Assembly: GCA_963762525.1 (NCBI GenBank)
Contig: CAVXKT010000011.1
Coordinates: 62,001 to 126,000 of the forward strand
Direction: 5' to 3'
Source: DATFDN01 sp963762525
GTDB taxonomy: Bacteria; Pseudomonadota; Alphaproteobacteria; Acetobacterales; Acetobacteraceae
Length of the DNA stretch: 64,000 nt
The position numbers and the translations under genes are program-made. The notes below the pieces were generated by a model that worked only from the letters and a program-made list of their open reading frames with translations, was not told where the DNA came from and did not search any database. Of the stretch, positions 1-10,428 are shown piece after piece (positions within the stretch are counted from its first letter, which is position 1; each line of letters begins with the position of its first letter).

Positions 1-1
1 C

Positions 2-505
2 TCCTGCGACCCCGAGCCGCCGCTGGGCAGCATTCTCCACATCCGCGAATGCCCGCCGATGGGCGGCGATACGCTGTTCGCCAGCATGTACGCCGCCTAC
101 GAGGCGCTGTCGGATCGCATGAAGGCGTATCTCGACGGGCTGGTGGCGGTGCATGACGGCTCGGGCTATCGCGGGCTCTACAAGGGGGTGGCGGACAAGG
201 CGAGCTATCCGCGCGCCGAGCATCCGGTGCTGCGCACACATCCCGTCACCGGGCGCAAGGCGCTCTATGTCAACGCCGGCTTCACGCGCCGCATTCTCGG
301 CCTGCCGCTCGACGAGAGCCGCGCCATCCTGGACTACCTTTACCAGCACGCCGCCAATCCGCTGTTTCAGTGTCGCTTCCGCTGGCAGGCGAATTCCGTC
401 GCCTTCTGGGACAATCGCTGCGCCCAGCACCGCGCCATGTGGGACTACTGGCCGCACACCCGCTCCGGACACCGGGTCACGGTGAAGGGGGACCGGCCGT
501 CCTGA
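2..505 (+). CDS. TauD/TfdA-family Fe(II)/2-oxoglutarate dioxygenase, 3' part
   Basis: The reading frame is open from the window edge, so only the C-terminal ~168 residues are present. The distal part of the double-stranded beta-helix is visible: 'CPPMGGDTLFAS', then 'VAFWDNRCAQHRA' with the distal iron-binding His, then 'RSGHRVTVKGDRPS', whose Arg would bind 2-oxoglutarate in this family. The proximal HxD iron ligands lie upstream, outside the window. The family hydroxylates small sulfonates, aryloxyacids and similar compounds; the substrate cannot be told here. The gene runs head-on into atpC with one base between the stop codons. Confidence 0.88.
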   Translation, partial: SCDPEPPLGSILHIRECPPMGGDTLFASMYAAYEALSDRMKAYLDGLVAVHDGSGYRGLYKGVADKASYPRAEHPVLRTHPVTGRKALYVNAGFTRRILGLPLDESRAILDYLYQHAANPLFQCRFRWQANSVAFWDNRCAQHRAMWDYWPHTRSGHRVTVKGDRPS

Positions 506-506
506 C

Positions 507-910
507 CTAAGCCTCGGCGGCCTCCACCATCGCCTGCGCCGATTGCACCCGCTCGCCGGCGAGAGCCTCCGCCTCGGCATCGGTCTTGTCGGTCGCCGCA
601 TACGCCGATTCGGCCTCCGCCAGCCGGCGGTCGGCATCGGCGCGGACGATCTCGCCCACCGGACGGGCGTCGTTTGCCAGCACCGTGCAACGCTCCGGCG
701 TCACCTCGGCGAAGCCGCCGGAGACGAACAGCCGGTCGGTGATCTGATCCCCCGCATAGAGCGCGATCACGCCGCCGCGCAGCAGCACGATCATCGGCGT
801 GTGGCCCTCCAGCACGCCCATGTCGCCTTCGCTCCCCGGAATGACCACCATATCGACCGGTCGCGAAAGCAGCAGCTTCTCCGGGCTGACGATATCGAGC
901 TTGATCGGCA

Positions 911-911
<1 letters not shown>
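507..911 (-). CDS. atpC: F1 ATP synthase epsilon subunit
   Basis: This 134-residue protein is the small central-stalk subunit of F1, contacting gamma and the c-ring and regulating ATP hydrolysis. The N-terminal beta-sandwich signature is clear ('LDIVSPEKLLLS', 'VVIPGSEGDMGVLEGHTP'), followed by a short helical C-terminus. It is the last gene of the leftward atpHAGDC operon. Its ATG overlaps the atpD stop as TGATG, a translational-coupling arrangement. No terminator hairpin is visible downstream, where the dioxygenase gene begins after one base. Confidence 0.95.
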
Positions 912-2380
<1,469 letters not shown>

Positions 2381-2405
2381 TCATTTCTCCAGTTCTTGCG
2401 GGCTC

Positions 2406-3290
2406 TCAGACCGCCTCGGCGCCCGAGATGATCTCGATCAGTTCCTTGGTGATGTTGGCCTGGCGAGCGCGGTTATAATTCTGTGTGAGGCGCCGGATCA
2501 TGTCGCCGGCGTTGCGCGTGGCGTTGTCCATCGCGGTCATGCGCGCGCCGTGCTCGCCGGCCGAACTCTCCAGCATCGCGCGGTAGATCTGGATGGCCAG
2601 ATTCTGCGGCAGCAACCGCGCCAGGATGGTCTCCTCGTCGGGCTCGAACTCATAGACCGCACCGCCGAGAGCATCGGCCTCGGCCGCGCCTTCCGGCAGC
2701 GGCGCCGGGACCAGCCGCTGCTCGGTCACCACCTGCGAGATCACCGAGCGGAAACGGTTGTACACGATCGTGCAGACGTCGATCTCGCCGGCCGCCAGCA
2801 TGGCGGTGACGCGGTTCGCGATCTCCTCGGCGTCGGCATATTCGATGCGCTTCTTGCCGGCATAGTTCACATCGCCGGCAAAGCGGCTGGCGAGTTCGCG
2901 GCGCAGATAGTCGCGGCCCTTGCGGCCGACGGCGAGAATCTTCACCGTCTTGCCCTCCGCCTCCAGCCGCCGCGCGAGTGTGCGCGTGGCCCGCCCGATG
3001 CTGGAGTTGAAGGCGCCGGCGAGCCCGCGATCGGCGGTAACGGGGATCAGCAGATGCACCCGATCCGATCCGGTCCCGACCAGCAGGCGCGGCGCCTCCG
3101 GGCTGTCAGCGATCGAGGCGGCGAGCGCCCCCAGGATCCGCTCCATCCGCTCGGCGTAGGGCCGCGCTGCCTCCGCCTGTGCCTGCGCGCGGCGCAGCTT
3201 GGAGGCGGCGACCATCTTCATCGCCGAGGTGATCTTCTGCGTGGACTTCACGCTGTTGATGCGGTTGCGCAGGTCCTTCAGGCTGGGCAT
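2406..3290 (-). CDS. atpG: F1 ATP synthase gamma subunit
   Basis: Rotor shaft subunit of F1, 294 residues. It has the hallmark ends: N-terminal 'MPSLKDLRNRINSVKSTQKIT' helix and C-terminal 'NRARQANITKELIEIISGAEAV', which together form the coiled coil in the alpha3beta3 cavity. It lies 15 bases downstream of atpA and 25 bases upstream of atpD, consistent with one transcript. Confidence 0.97.
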   Translation of the reverse strand: MPSLKDLRNRINSVKSTQKITSAMKMVAASKLRRAQAQAEAARPYAERMERILGALAASIADSPEAPRLLVGTGSDRVHLLIPVTADRGLAGAFNSSIGRATRTLARRLEAEGKTVKILAVGRKGRDYLRRELASRFAGDVNYAGKKRIEYADAEEIANRVTAMLAAGEIDVCTIVYNRFRSVISQVVTEQRLVPAPLPEGAAEADALGGAVYEFEPDEETILARLLPQNLAIQIYRAMLESSAGEHGARMTAMDNATRNAGDMIRRLTQNYNRARQANITKELIEIISGAEAV

Positions 3291-3305
3291 GTCAGGCTCC
3301 CGCGA

Positions 3306-4838
3306 TCACTCGAAAGCCCTTGCGAACGCCTCCACGAACGCCGCCAGTTTCTTTTCCGTTTCCGGCTTCATCTCGCGGTCGGTGCGGATCGCTTCCAGGA
3401 TCGACGGCTCGCGCGATTTCATCTCGGAGACCAGCTGCTGCTCGAAGGCGCCGATGCGGCCGATATCGACCTTGTCGAGATAGCCGCGCACGCCGGCAAA
3501 GATGATCACTACCTGCTCCTCGACCGGGATCGGCCGATATTGCGGCTGCTTCAACAGCTCCGTAAGTCGCGCGCCACGCGCCAGCAACGCCTGCGTCGAG
3601 GCGTCGAGATCGGAGGCGAACTGCGCGAAGGCCGCCATTTCCCGGTACTGCGCAAGCTCGAGCTTGATGCGCCCGGCGACCTGCTTCATCGCCTTGACCT
3701 GCGCCGCCGAGCCGACGCGCGAGACCGAGGCGCCGACGTTCACCGCCGGACGGATGCCGCGGAAGAACAGCTCGGTCTCGAGGAAGATCTGGCCGTCGGT
3801 GATGGAGATGACGTTGGTCGGGATATAGGCGGCGATGTCGCCGGCCTGGGTCTCGATCACCGGCAGCGCGGTCAGACTGCCGCCGCCGAAGGCGTCGCTC
3901 ATCTTCGCCGCCCGCTCCAGCAGGCGCGAATGCAGATAGAAGACGTCGCCCGGATACGCCTCTCGCCCCGGCGGGCGGCGCAGCAGCAGCGACATCTGCC
4001 GATAGGAAACCGCCTGTTTGGAGAGATCGTCGTAGAAGATCACGGCGTGACGGCCGTTGTCGCGGAAGAACTCGCCCATGGCGCAGCCGGCATAGGGGGC
4101 GAGGAACTGCATCGGCGCCGGATCGGACGCGGTGGCGGCGACGATGATGGAGTACTCCATCGCCCCGTTCTCCTCCAGCGTGCGCACCAACTGCGCGACG
4201 GTGGAGCGCTTCTGGCCGATGGCGACGTAAACACAATAGAGCTTCTTGCCCTCGTCGTCGCCGGCGTTGATCTGCCGCTGGTTGATGATGGTATCGATGA
4301 TGACGGCGGTCTTGCCGGTCTGGCGGTCGCCGATAATCAGCTCGCGCTGCCCGCGGCCGATCGGGATCAGGGCGTCGATCGCCTTGAGGCCGGTCTGCAT
4401 CGGCTCGTTGACGGATTTGCGCGGAATGATGCCGGGCGCCTTCACTTCGACCAGACGACGCTCGGTGGTCGCGATCGGCCCCTTGCCGTCGATCGGGTTG
4501 CCGAGCGCATCGACCACGCGGCCGAGCAGCGCGTCGCCCACCGGCACATCGACGATCGATCCGGTGCGCGCCACCGTGTCGCCCTCGCGGATCCGGCGGT
4601 CGTCGCCGAAGATCACGATGCCGACATTGTCGGTTTCCAGGTTCAGCGCCATGCCGCGCATCCCGGCGCCGGGGAAGGCCACCATCTCGCCGGCCATCAC
4701 GTTCTGCAACCCGAACACGCGGGCGATGCCGTCGCCGACGCTCAGAACTTGCCCGGTCTCGGCGACGTCGGCCTCGTGGTCGAAGGCGGCGATCTGCTGC
4801 TTCAGGATCTCCGAGATCTCGGCCGGACGAATCTCCAT
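3306..4838 (-). CDS. atpA: F1 ATP synthase alpha subunit
   Basis: Non-catalytic nucleotide-binding subunit of F1, 510 residues. P-loop GDRQTGKT at residues 170-177; N-terminal 'AEISEILKQQIAAFD' crown region and 'VGDGIARVFGLQNVMAGE' beta-barrel; 'GVRGYLDKVDIGRIG' in the C-terminal domain. The ATG lies one base after the atpH stop. The sequence is intact throughout. Confidence 0.98.
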   Translation of the reverse strand: MEIRPAEISEILKQQIAAFDHEADVAETGQVLSVGDGIARVFGLQNVMAGEMVAFPGAGMRGMALNLETDNVGIVIFGDDRRIREGDTVARTGSIVDVPVGDALLGRVVDALGNPIDGKGPIATTERRLVEVKAPGIIPRKSVNEPMQTGLKAIDALIPIGRGQRELIIGDRQTGKTAVIIDTIINQRQINAGDDEGKKLYCVYVAIGQKRSTVAQLVRTLEENGAMEYSIIVAATASDPAPMQFLAPYAGCAMGEFFRDNGRHAVIFYDDLSKQAVSYRQMSLLLRRPPGREAYPGDVFYLHSRLLERAAKMSDAFGGGSLTALPVIETQAGDIAAYIPTNVISITDGQIFLETELFFRGIRPAVNVGASVSRVGSAAQVKAMKQVAGRIKLELAQYREMAAFAQFASDLDASTQALLARGARLTELLKQPQYRPIPVEEQVVIIFAGVRGYLDKVDIGRIGAFEQQLVSEMKSREPSILEAIRTDREMKPETEKKLAAFVEAFARAFE

Positions 4839-4839
4839 C

Positions 4840-5430
4840 TCAGGCTGCTCCCTTCATCGCGTATTGCAGGCGTTGCAGCCGCGACTTCAATGACGTGTCG
4901 TAGAGGCGGGCGCCGACGCGCATCACCAGGCCGCCGAGCAGGTCGGCGTCGACCTGTTCGACGATGTTGATGTTGCCGTACCCGGCCTCGATCAGCCGCG
5001 CCCGCAACTGCTGGCGCTGCACATCGCTCAACGGATGCGCGGAGGCGACTTGCGCGGTGATGACGCCACGCTTCTGCGCGACCAGCGCGGCAAAGGCGCC
5101 GACGATGGCGGGCAGCGCGCGCAGCCGCCGGTTGGCGGCGATCACGCCGACGAAATCCTGCACCGGCTTGGAGAAGCCCTCCTGGCGGAGCACCGCAAGC
5201 GCCGCCGCGGATGCCTGCTGGACGTCGATCAGCGGCGATTCCAGAAGCCGGCGAAAATCGGCGCTCGCCTCGATCAGGCGCCCGAGCGCCTCCATCTCGC
5301 CCACCACCTGATCGAGCGCCCGGGTGTCCTCGGCATGGGCATAGAGCGCCGCCGCATAGCGGTCGGCAAGGCCGCCGCCGCTGGCAACCGTCGTTGTCGT
5401 CGCGGTGCTGGAGGAGCCGCTGGAGGCCAC
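4840..5430 (-). CDS. atpH: F1 ATP synthase delta subunit
   Basis: Peripheral-stalk (OSCP-type) subunit of 196 residues that joins F1 to the b-stalk. Family landmarks are the N-terminal six-helix region ('LADRYAAALYAHAEDTRAL') and C-terminal 'DADLLGGLVMRVGARLYDTSLKSRL'. It is the first gene of the F1 operon; the F0 genes are not adjacent, as is usual in alphaproteobacteria. About 100 bases without a gene precede it, and the promoter is presumably there. Confidence 0.95.
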   Translation of the reverse strand: MASSGSSSTATTTTVASGGGLADRYAAALYAHAEDTRALDQVVGEMEALGRLIEASADFRRLLESPLIDVQQASAAALAVLRQEGFSKPVQDFVGVIAANRRLRALPAIVGAFAALVAQKRGVITAQVASAHPLSDVQRQQLRARLIEAGYGNINIVEQVDADLLGGLVMRVGARLYDTSLKSRLQRLQYAMKGAA

Positions 5431-5533
5431 GATGCATTCCCGATTGGAGATGAGCCGCGGAGAGCGCCCCTCCCGGCGGCCGGCCTCCTAGCACGCGACC
5501 CGAGGAGAGGCAACACGGGGGCGGGTAAGGGTT

Positions 5534-6727
5534 TCATATCACGCCGGCGGTACGCAACCTTTCCATCTCCGCCTGATCCAGACCGAGGAGATCGCCATAG
5601 ATCTCCTGGTTGTGCGCGCCGAGCGCCGGGCCGAGCGCGCGGATGCCGCCCGGCGTTTCGCTCAGTTTCGGCAGCACGCCCGTCATCAGCAATTCGCCGA
5701 ACTCTTCGTCTTGCACCGACGCGACGGTGCCGCGCGCGCGGTAGTGCGGATCGGCGGCGATGTCAGCGATATTCATCACCGGTGAGACCGGGATGTTGGC
5801 CGCGACCAGCATCCGCATGAGCTGGTCCGTCGCGTGCCGGCCGGCCCAGGCGGCGATGATCCGATACAGCTTCTCCTGGTTCTCCACCCGTGCTGCGTGC
5901 GTGGCGAAGCGCGGATCATCGGCCAGCATCGGCTGTTCCATCACTCGCGCCAGCCGACGGAGCAACGAGTCGGTGCCGGCGTGGATCGTGATCTCGCGGC
6001 CGTCGGCGGCAATAAAGTTTGCGGCCGGAACCACCTTCGGATTGATATTGCCGGTTCGTTCGCGAACGTCGCCTCGGGCCGAGAAGCTCATCAGCGCATC
6101 TTCCGAGGCGCGGAAGCCCGGTTCATAGAGGGCGAGGTCGATGATCTGGCCGGTCCCGCTCCGGTCGCGGTGATAAAGCGCGGTCACGACGCCGAAGGCG
6201 CCCATATAGGCGGCCATGTAGTCGATCAGGGCAAAGCCGGAGCGCACCGAGGGCCGATCAGGCTCGCCGCTGACGTAGGTGAGACCGGAGAAGGCGCTGG
6301 CGATGCGGTCAAAAGCGCCACGATCGCGGTACGGGCCAGTCAGGCCGTAGCCGGTCACATAGAGCACGACAAGTCGCGGATAGCGGCTGCGCATGGTGTC
6401 GGGCCCGAGGTCCCAGCGATCGAGCGTTGACGGTCGAAAGTTGGTCACTACCACATCGAAATGCGGCAGCAGTCGATGCAGCAACGCGCGGCCCTGCTCC
6501 TCGCGCAAATTGAGTGTGATGGATTTCTTGTTACGTCCGTCCTGCACCCATTGCAGCGAACGCCCGCCCGGGGTCGCTGCCGATCGGCGCATGAAATCGC
6601 CGCGGCCGGGCTCCTCCACCTTCACCACCTCGGCACCAAAGTCGCCCAGCATCGTCGCCGCAACCGGGGCGGCGATGATCGAGGACAGGTCGAGGACGCA
6701 AACCCCGGCTAGCGGACCGCCGCTCAT
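5534..6727 (-). CDS. CaiB/BaiF-type (family III) CoA-transferase
   Basis: A 397-residue protein with the family III fold: 'GVCVLDLSSIIAAPVAATMLGDFGAEVVKVE' at the N-terminus, 'GRNKKSITLNLREEQGRALLHRLL', and 'GPYRDRGAFDRIASAFSGL' bearing the expected active-site Asp region. These enzymes move CoA between carboxylic acids through an aspartyl thioester. I chose the internal ATG at 6727 rather than the longer frame because the MFS gene ends just upstream at 6732 and family members begin here. It is the last gene of a pgl-MFS-CaiB unit; a transporter next to a CoA-transferase suggests uptake and activation of an organic acid. Substrate unknown. Confidence 0.9.
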   Translation of the reverse strand: MSGGPLAGVCVLDLSSIIAAPVAATMLGDFGAEVVKVEEPGRGDFMRRSAATPGGRSLQWVQDGRNKKSITLNLREEQGRALLHRLLPHFDVVVTNFRPSTLDRWDLGPDTMRSRYPRLVVLYVTGYGLTGPYRDRGAFDRIASAFSGLTYVSGEPDRPSVRSGFALIDYMAAYMGAFGVVTALYHRDRSGTGQIIDLALYEPGFRASEDALMSFSARGDVRERTGNINPKVVPAANFIAADGREITIHAGTDSLLRRLARVMEQPMLADDPRFATHAARVENQEKLYRIIAAWAGRHATDQLMRMLVAANIPVSPVMNIADIAADPHYRARGTVASVQDEEFGELLMTGVLPKLSETPGGIRALGPALGAHNQEIYGDLLGLDQAEMERLRTAGVI

Positions 6728-6731
6728 CCGC

Positions 6732-8036
6732 CTACTCGCCCGCCACCGGAGCCGCGGCGCCGGCCGCCAACTCGGCAAAGCGGTCCGCCTCCGACTCCGG
6801 GCGCAGGAAGATCATGCCGATCAGACCGGCAAAGAGCGCCACCAGGCCGCAGATGAGAAATCCCCGCTGGTAGCCCGCAGCGGCCGCGGAGCCGCCCCGG
6901 ATTGCGTTCTGGACGACGCTGCCCATCACCACCGGGGCGATCAGGCCCGCCGACGTGGCGACCGCGTTATTGATCCCGAGCAAGGCGCCACGTTGCTCAA
7001 CCGGCGTGATCTCGCTCAGGATCGCGTGCCCCATGACGTAGATCACGGCCGGAATCGACATGCCGGCCACCACCATGGCGATCTTGAGGCCGCTGCCGGG
7101 CAGCCAGGGCATCAGGCTCAGGCAGAGCCCGCCGAGGGCGACGGCGCCGCCGCCGAGAATGCCCCGGGCTAGCCGCGTGCTCGCGCCGCGCGCCAGCATG
7201 CGCTGCGACAACCAGCCGACCGAGATCACGATCACCGGGCTTGCCGCCCAGGGCAGAATGGTGATCCAACTTGCGGCCTTCTGGGTAAAGCCCAAGCCGA
7301 GCACGAGAAAGGGCGTGAACCAGGCGATCAGCAGCGACAAGCCCCAATAGGCGCCGAAACCGGCGGCGAAGCCCGACAACACGGTGGGGCTCAGCAGCAG
7401 CCGCGCATACGGCACGCGATCGATGCGCCGGCCGCTGTCGCGCGCGATCGTGGTGGCGATCGTGCCTTCCTTGCCGAAGATCGCCCAGGCGAGCACCCAG
7501 AGCAGCCCGAGAGCGCCGAGGGCGCCGAACGCCCAATGCCAGGAATACGTCTCGATCACCCAGTCGAGCACCGGGACGGCGATGACCACGCCGATCGCGG
7601 CGCCCTGCGCGATGACCGCGGTCGGCAGCGTGCGCAGCTCGTTCGGAAACCACTTATAGGTGGCGTGCAGCGCCACCGGATAGGCCGGTCCCTCGCCGGC
7701 GCCGAGAATGACCCGGCAGAGGACCAGTGTGCTCAGGCCGACGGTGCCGAGCAGCGGGAACTGCGCCAGTGCCCAAATCGTGCCCATCGTCAGCAAGGCC
7801 CACCGCGACGGCACGCGATTGACGATGAATCCGGTGACGATGGCCGAAAGGGAGAACAGAAAGAAGAAGCTCGACCCGACGAAGCCGAATTCGCGCGGCG
7901 TCAGGCGCAGCTCGCGCATGATCGGAACGCCGGCCAGACCGATCACCGCCTTGTCGGCGAAATTCACCAGCATGAAGAAGAACAACAGGGCGACGACGAT
8001 CCAACGCCCCCGCGGCGCCTCCGATACGGTCATCAT
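6732..8036 (-). CDS. Major facilitator superfamily transporter
   Basis: A 434-residue inner-membrane protein with about 12 hydrophobic helices. The first cytoplasmic loop and helix ('FADKAVIGLAGVPIMREL') and the 'GAGEGPAYPVALHATYKWFPN' segment resemble the anion:cation symporter group that carries organic anions. The ATG at 8036 overlaps the pgl stop as ATGA. The neighbouring CoA-transferase makes a carboxylate the most likely substrate, by inference only. Confidence 0.88.
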   Translation of the reverse strand: MMTVSEAPRGRWIVVALLFFFMLVNFADKAVIGLAGVPIMRELRLTPREFGFVGSSFFFLFSLSAIVTGFIVNRVPSRWALLTMGTIWALAQFPLLGTVGLSTLVLCRVILGAGEGPAYPVALHATYKWFPNELRTLPTAVIAQGAAIGVVIAVPVLDWVIETYSWHWAFGALGALGLLWVLAWAIFGKEGTIATTIARDSGRRIDRVPYARLLLSPTVLSGFAAGFGAYWGLSLLIAWFTPFLVLGLGFTQKAASWITILPWAASPVIVISVGWLSQRMLARGASTRLARGILGGGAVALGGLCLSLMPWLPGSGLKIAMVVAGMSIPAVIYVMGHAILSEITPVEQRGALLGINNAVATSAGLIAPVVMGSVVQNAIRGGSAAAAGYQRGFLICGLVALFAGLIGMIFLRPESEADRFAELAAGAAAPVAGE

Positions 8037-8740
8037 CCGGCCGCCGCGTGGTCGGCGAAGAACCGTACGCCGCCGATCGAGGTGACGCGCGCTGCCGGCA
8101 ATTCGCGCTCGCCCGCGCGCACCCGCCGCAGCACCTCGCGCTTGCCGGCGCCGGCGACCAGGAACACGGCGGCGCCGCTCATGGCGATGGCGGGATAGGT
8201 CAGTGTCAGCCGCGGTTGCGGCACCGAGGTGGTGACGGCCGCGACCCAGGCGCGGTCTTCCTCCAGCGACGGGGTGCCGGGAAACAGCGAGGCGGTATGG
8301 CCGTTGTCGCCGAGGCCGAGCAGCACGACGTCGAACAAAGGCTTGTCGGCGCGCAGTTCGGTGCCGCCGTAATAGGCTTCCAATGTCTGCTGGTAGCGGC
8401 GGGCGGCGTCTGCCGGCGCGCCGTCGGTCGGCATCGGATGGATGTGCGCCGGCGGAATCGGCACATGCCGCAGCAGCGCCGTCTCCACCATGCGGTAATT
8501 GCTGTCGGGGTGGTCGAGCGGCACGAGGCGCTCATCGCCCCAGAAAAGATGCGTCCGCGACCAGGGGAAGCGTTCGCGCGCCGCCAGGAGCTCATAAAGC
8601 CGCTTGGGCGTCGAGCCGCCGGAGAGCGCGAGCGAAAACCGCGTACCGGCGGTCTCGGCACGCGCGGTCAGCCAATCCGCCGCATACCGCGCCAAGGCTT
8701 CGGCATCGGCCAGCACGGTAAGATCGGATGCGCTGCTCAT
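8033..8740 (-). CDS. pgl: 6-phosphogluconolactonase
   Basis: A 235-residue DevB-type enzyme that hydrolyses 6-phosphogluconolactone in the pentose-phosphate and Entner-Doudoroff pathways. It carries 'LALSGGSTPKRLYELL', 'FWGDERLVPLDHPDSNYRM' and 'LLGLGDNGHTASLFPG', the conserved sugar-phosphate and catalytic motifs. I place the start at ATG 8740 ('MSSASDLTVLADAEAL'), since the upstream extension to 8788 is unlike the family. It is first in a leftward three-gene run with MFS and CaiB genes, coupled to the former by a 4-base overlap. No zwf neighbour is present. Confidence 0.93.
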   Translation of the reverse strand: MSSASDLTVLADAEALARYAADWLTARAETAGTRFSLALSGGSTPKRLYELLAARERFPWSRTHLFWGDERLVPLDHPDSNYRMVETALLRHVPIPPAHIHPMPTDGAPADAARRYQQTLEAYYGGTELRADKPLFDVVLLGLGDNGHTASLFPGTPSLEEDRAWVAAVTTSVPQPRLTLTYPAIAMSGAAVFLVAGAGKREVLRRVRAGERELPAARVTSIGGVRFFADHAAAG

Positions 8741-8889
8741 CGCCGCAGCGTTACACCCCGGGTGGTACAGGCGCCAGACTCGGGTCAAATGCGAGAGAGC
8801 AAGAACGATTTCGGTGCACGGGCGTTCGGGCCTCGTGGGCGTCGGCTTATCGCGGGCGAAGGGTTTGCGAACGATGCTCGGGAGGTCCG

Positions 8890-9186
8890 ATGATGCAGAC
8901 GAAGCTCCGCATTGGAATGACGACCGCCGCCATAGCGGGCTTGCTCGCGCTGGCGCCGGCCGCGTTCGCCGCCACCTCGACCAATTCCGGCCAGTCGCCG
9001 GGGGTGACGTCGGGGCCGGCCACCAACACGGCTACGCTACCGAACAGCGCCGTCACGGCGGGCAACGGGGCCGCGGGGCAGGCCGCCAAGGGGGGTACTG
9101 AGGCCGGCACCACCACCGGCAAGATGCAGGCGGCGCGCACCGACGCCAACGGGCAAAGCACGAACGCTACCGGCTCGCAGCGATAG
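8890..9186 (+). CDS. Small Ala/Thr/Gly-rich secreted protein, unknown function
   Basis: A 98-residue protein starting at ATG 8890 (or 8893) behind a GGAGG box at 8881-8885. Residues 1-26 form a Sec signal peptide ending 'LAPAAFA|ATS'. The mature part is low-complexity (Thr, Asn, Gly, Ala, Gln) with no cysteine and no recognisable domain. It stands just upstream of another secreted protein and the methanol-dehydrogenase locus, on the same strand. No function can be assigned. Confidence 0.6.
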   Translation: MMQTKLRIGMTTAAIAGLLALAPAAFAATSTNSGQSPGVTSGPATNTATLPNSAVTAGNGAAGQAAKGGTEAGTTTGKMQAARTDANGQSTNATGSQR

Positions 9187-9226
9187 CGGGCTCGACACGC
9201 CGGGCCGGTTCGGGCGAAGTCGGCGC

Positions 9227-9574
9227 ATGAGATTTCTTGCGCTGCCGGCGCTCGCGGCTGGCCTGGCCCTCGCGATTCCCGCCAAGGCGGATAAGCCTCT
9301 CAACGACTATCCGACGGCGGCCCGGGCCGACTATGTCTTCGGCTGCATGGCGACGAACGGCGATACGCGCGACGCGCTGCAACGCTGCTCATGCTCGATC
9401 GACGTCATCGCCACGCTGCTGCCGTTTGCGGACTACGAGAAGGCGGAGACGGTGCTGCGCATGCGCCGCAACACCGGCGGCTATCTCGCGGAGACGTTCC
9501 GTTCTCACGAGGCGGATCAAATCCTGCGCGGCCTGGAGGAGGCGCAGGCGGAGGCCGAGGTGCGCTGCTTCTGA
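9227..9574 (+). CDS. Secreted four-cysteine protein of the methanol-dehydrogenase locus
   Basis: A 115-residue protein with a signal peptide ending 'LAIPAKA|DKP'. The mature part (~94 residues) is predicted helical and has four cysteines, in 'YVFGCMATNG', 'QRCSCSID' and the C-terminal 'VRCF'. These could make two disulfides, which would suit a periplasmic protein. The pattern resembles small conserved proteins I associate with XoxF loci, but I cannot assign a named function. It ends exactly where the convergent SoxYZ-like gene ends (9574/9575), so there is no space for a terminator. Confidence 0.75.
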   Translation: MRFLALPALAAGLALAIPAKADKPLNDYPTAARADYVFGCMATNGDTRDALQRCSCSIDVIATLLPFADYEKAETVLRMRRNTGGYLAETFRSHEADQILRGLEEAQAEAEVRCF

Positions 9575-10369
9575 TCAGGAGGCGGCCGCCACCGGGAAGC
9601 GGTCGCGGAACACCTTGCCGGTGCTGTCCCGGGCCTCGGCCCGGAACTCGGTCGCGCCGTTCGGCCGATAGCTGAAGCGGAACGACGGGTTTTCCGAGAT
9701 CGAGATCCCGCTCTCGGCGGTGAACAGCAGTTGCTCGCCTTGCCAGATCCGCAGCGTCTGCACGAAATCGGCGGGGATATAGAGCCGCGTCAACTGGTTC
9801 ATCTGCATCCCCGAGTAATTGGGATGGCGGATCATCAGCTGCGCCTCCTTGCGCTCCGCCAGCAGACGGAACCGCATGGTGCCGAGCGGGGTGGCGCCGG
9901 CGCCGAGCGTCAAGGCCGGTGCCGAGCAGCCGCCGGCGGCCTTTACGAAGCGGCTGGACGCGTAGAGCTTGCCGTCACTCAGCTCGGCGACGGCGTGCAT
10001 CTTCGTGTAGTCGTCCACGCGGACCCGGGTGGTGATGCGATCGACGCCGCCGCCGGGCTCGAGCGTGAGAGTGGTGGCGAGCGGCGACGGATTGGCGTCG
10101 ATCACCAGCGTGAGTTTGCGAACCTCGCGCCCATCCCCGGCCGCCGGCAGGGTGCGCAACGTCACCGGCACCACGGCGGCGTCTTCGGCCCGATAGGGCG
10201 CGTCGATGGCGACCACCGCGGCGCCGTCCTGCAGCGGGCGGCCGTTGAAGATCTGGCTCGCCAGCGCCGGCCACGGGTCCTCATCGGCGGCGCGAGCCGT
10301 GGCGCCGGCGCCTGCGACCAGACCCGAAACCATCGCGGTCAGCGCCGCCCGCCTGCTCCATTCAGCCAT
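9575..10369 (-). CDS. Quinoprotein dehydrogenase-associated SoxYZ-like carrier protein
   Basis: A 264-residue periplasmic protein. The start is ATG 10369, giving the Tat/Sec-like leader 'MAEWSRRAALTAMVSGLVAG' and cleavage after 'ATARA'. The N-terminal half is SoxY-like ('RTLPAAGDGREVRKLTLVID') and contains 'AAGGCSAPA' with the single Cys that corresponds to the SoxY carrier cysteine. The C-terminal half is SoxZ-like ('MIRHPNYSGMQMNQLT', 'ADFVQTLRIWQGEQLLFTAE'). Such fusions accompany PQQ dehydrogenases together with a metallohydrolase, which is the next gene upstream. The partner chemistry is not established. Confidence 0.9.
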   Translation of the reverse strand: MAEWSRRAALTAMVSGLVAGAGATARAADEDPWPALASQIFNGRPLQDGAAVVAIDAPYRAEDAAVVPVTLRTLPAAGDGREVRKLTLVIDANPSPLATTLTLEPGGGVDRITTRVRVDDYTKMHAVAELSDGKLYASSRFVKAAGGCSAPALTLGAGATPLGTMRFRLLAERKEAQLMIRHPNYSGMQMNQLTRLYIPADFVQTLRIWQGEQLLFTAESGISISENPSFRFSYRPNGATEFRAEARDSTGKVFRDRFPVAAAS

Positions 10370-10428
10370 CCCGGCCTCCGTCGCCTTGTCAGCCCGAGAG
10401 ATCGTCCCGCGCGCGCCCAAAGTCCAGA

